Assembly: GCA_007692665.1 (NCBI GenBank)
Contig: REBP01000098.1
Location: 1 to 36,830, forward strand
Reading direction: 5' to 3'
Length of the DNA stretch: 36,830 bases
DNA from: Gemmatimonadales bacterium
Lineage (GTDB): Bacteria; Gemmatimonadota; Gemmatimonadetes; Longimicrobiales; Gaopeijiaceae
Positions 34,648 through 36,830 of the stretch are shown here, one piece after another (position 1 is the first letter of the stretch; each line of letters begins with the position of its first letter). Both the position numbers and the translations under genes were made by a program. The notes under the pieces were generated by a model. It was given only the letters and a program-made list of their open reading frames with translations. It had not been told where the DNA came from and did no database searches.

Positions 34648-36830
<2,183 letters not shown>

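Overview
This is a GC-rich window of about 36.8 kb from a bacterial chromosome. It combines very high GC content and AGGAG-type ribosome binding sites with gene families best known from Bacteroidota: SusC/SusD, a FecI-type sigma factor with its FecR anti-sigma factor, carboxypeptidase-regulatory-like domains, LVIVD beta-propellers, a DUF305 protein and a DUF5117/DUF4953 zinc protease. That mix fits Gemmatimonadota (or a close relative) best. This is an inference from gene content; no rRNA or tRNA is visible.

Region 1 (1-310) is the debris of a toxin-antitoxin pair: the end of a probable antitoxin and a PIN-domain toxin cut short after about 60 recognisable residues. Region 2 (320-17,368, all + strand) is the core of the window. 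It runs: a lipoprotein; two overlapping exported proteins with a carboxypeptidase-regulatory-like domain; a FecI-type sigma factor; a FecR anti-sigma factor; a SusC-type receptor with an N-terminal STN signalling domain; a SusD lipoprotein; a strong hairpin terminator; a His-rich YVTN propeller lipoprotein; an Ig-like plus LVIVD protein; a paralogue of the first lipoprotein; and a DUF5117 metzincin lipoprotein. It reads as a self-sensing nutrient uptake locus: substrate binding at SusCD would signal through STN-FecR-FecI, with extracytoplasmic propellers, lipoproteins and a protease as accessories. The substrate is unknown.

Region 3 (17,400-22,634, - strand) faces region 2 across a convergent hairpin. 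It carries a second LVIVD protein paired with a His-rich DUF305 protein, an integral-membrane alpha/beta hydrolase and a small DUF4870 membrane protein. Region 4 (22,928-27,501, + strand) has an MBL-fold lipoprotein, then a 100-residue unknown protein, a large metzincin-like protein with no signal peptide, and a CHAD-domain protein. Region 5 (27,550-31,220, - strand) has a Tat-exported aldo/keto reductase, a 47-residue small ORF and a TonB-dependent receptor whose upstream DNA holds two DtxR/IdeR-like palindromes. Region 6 (31,493-34,342, + strand) has a PHP-domain phosphoesterase, a small membrane protein and a lipoprotein. Region 7 (34,343 to the end) is a repeat-bearing gap, a triply inactivated ISNCY-like transposase, and the first 348 codons of katG, cut by the window edge.

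The most interesting parts are the extended SusCD locus bracketed by two paralogous lipoproteins, the His-rich insertions in two envelope proteins, the uncharacterised cytosolic metzincin with its small upstream partner, and the metal-box-like operators in front of the TonB receptor.
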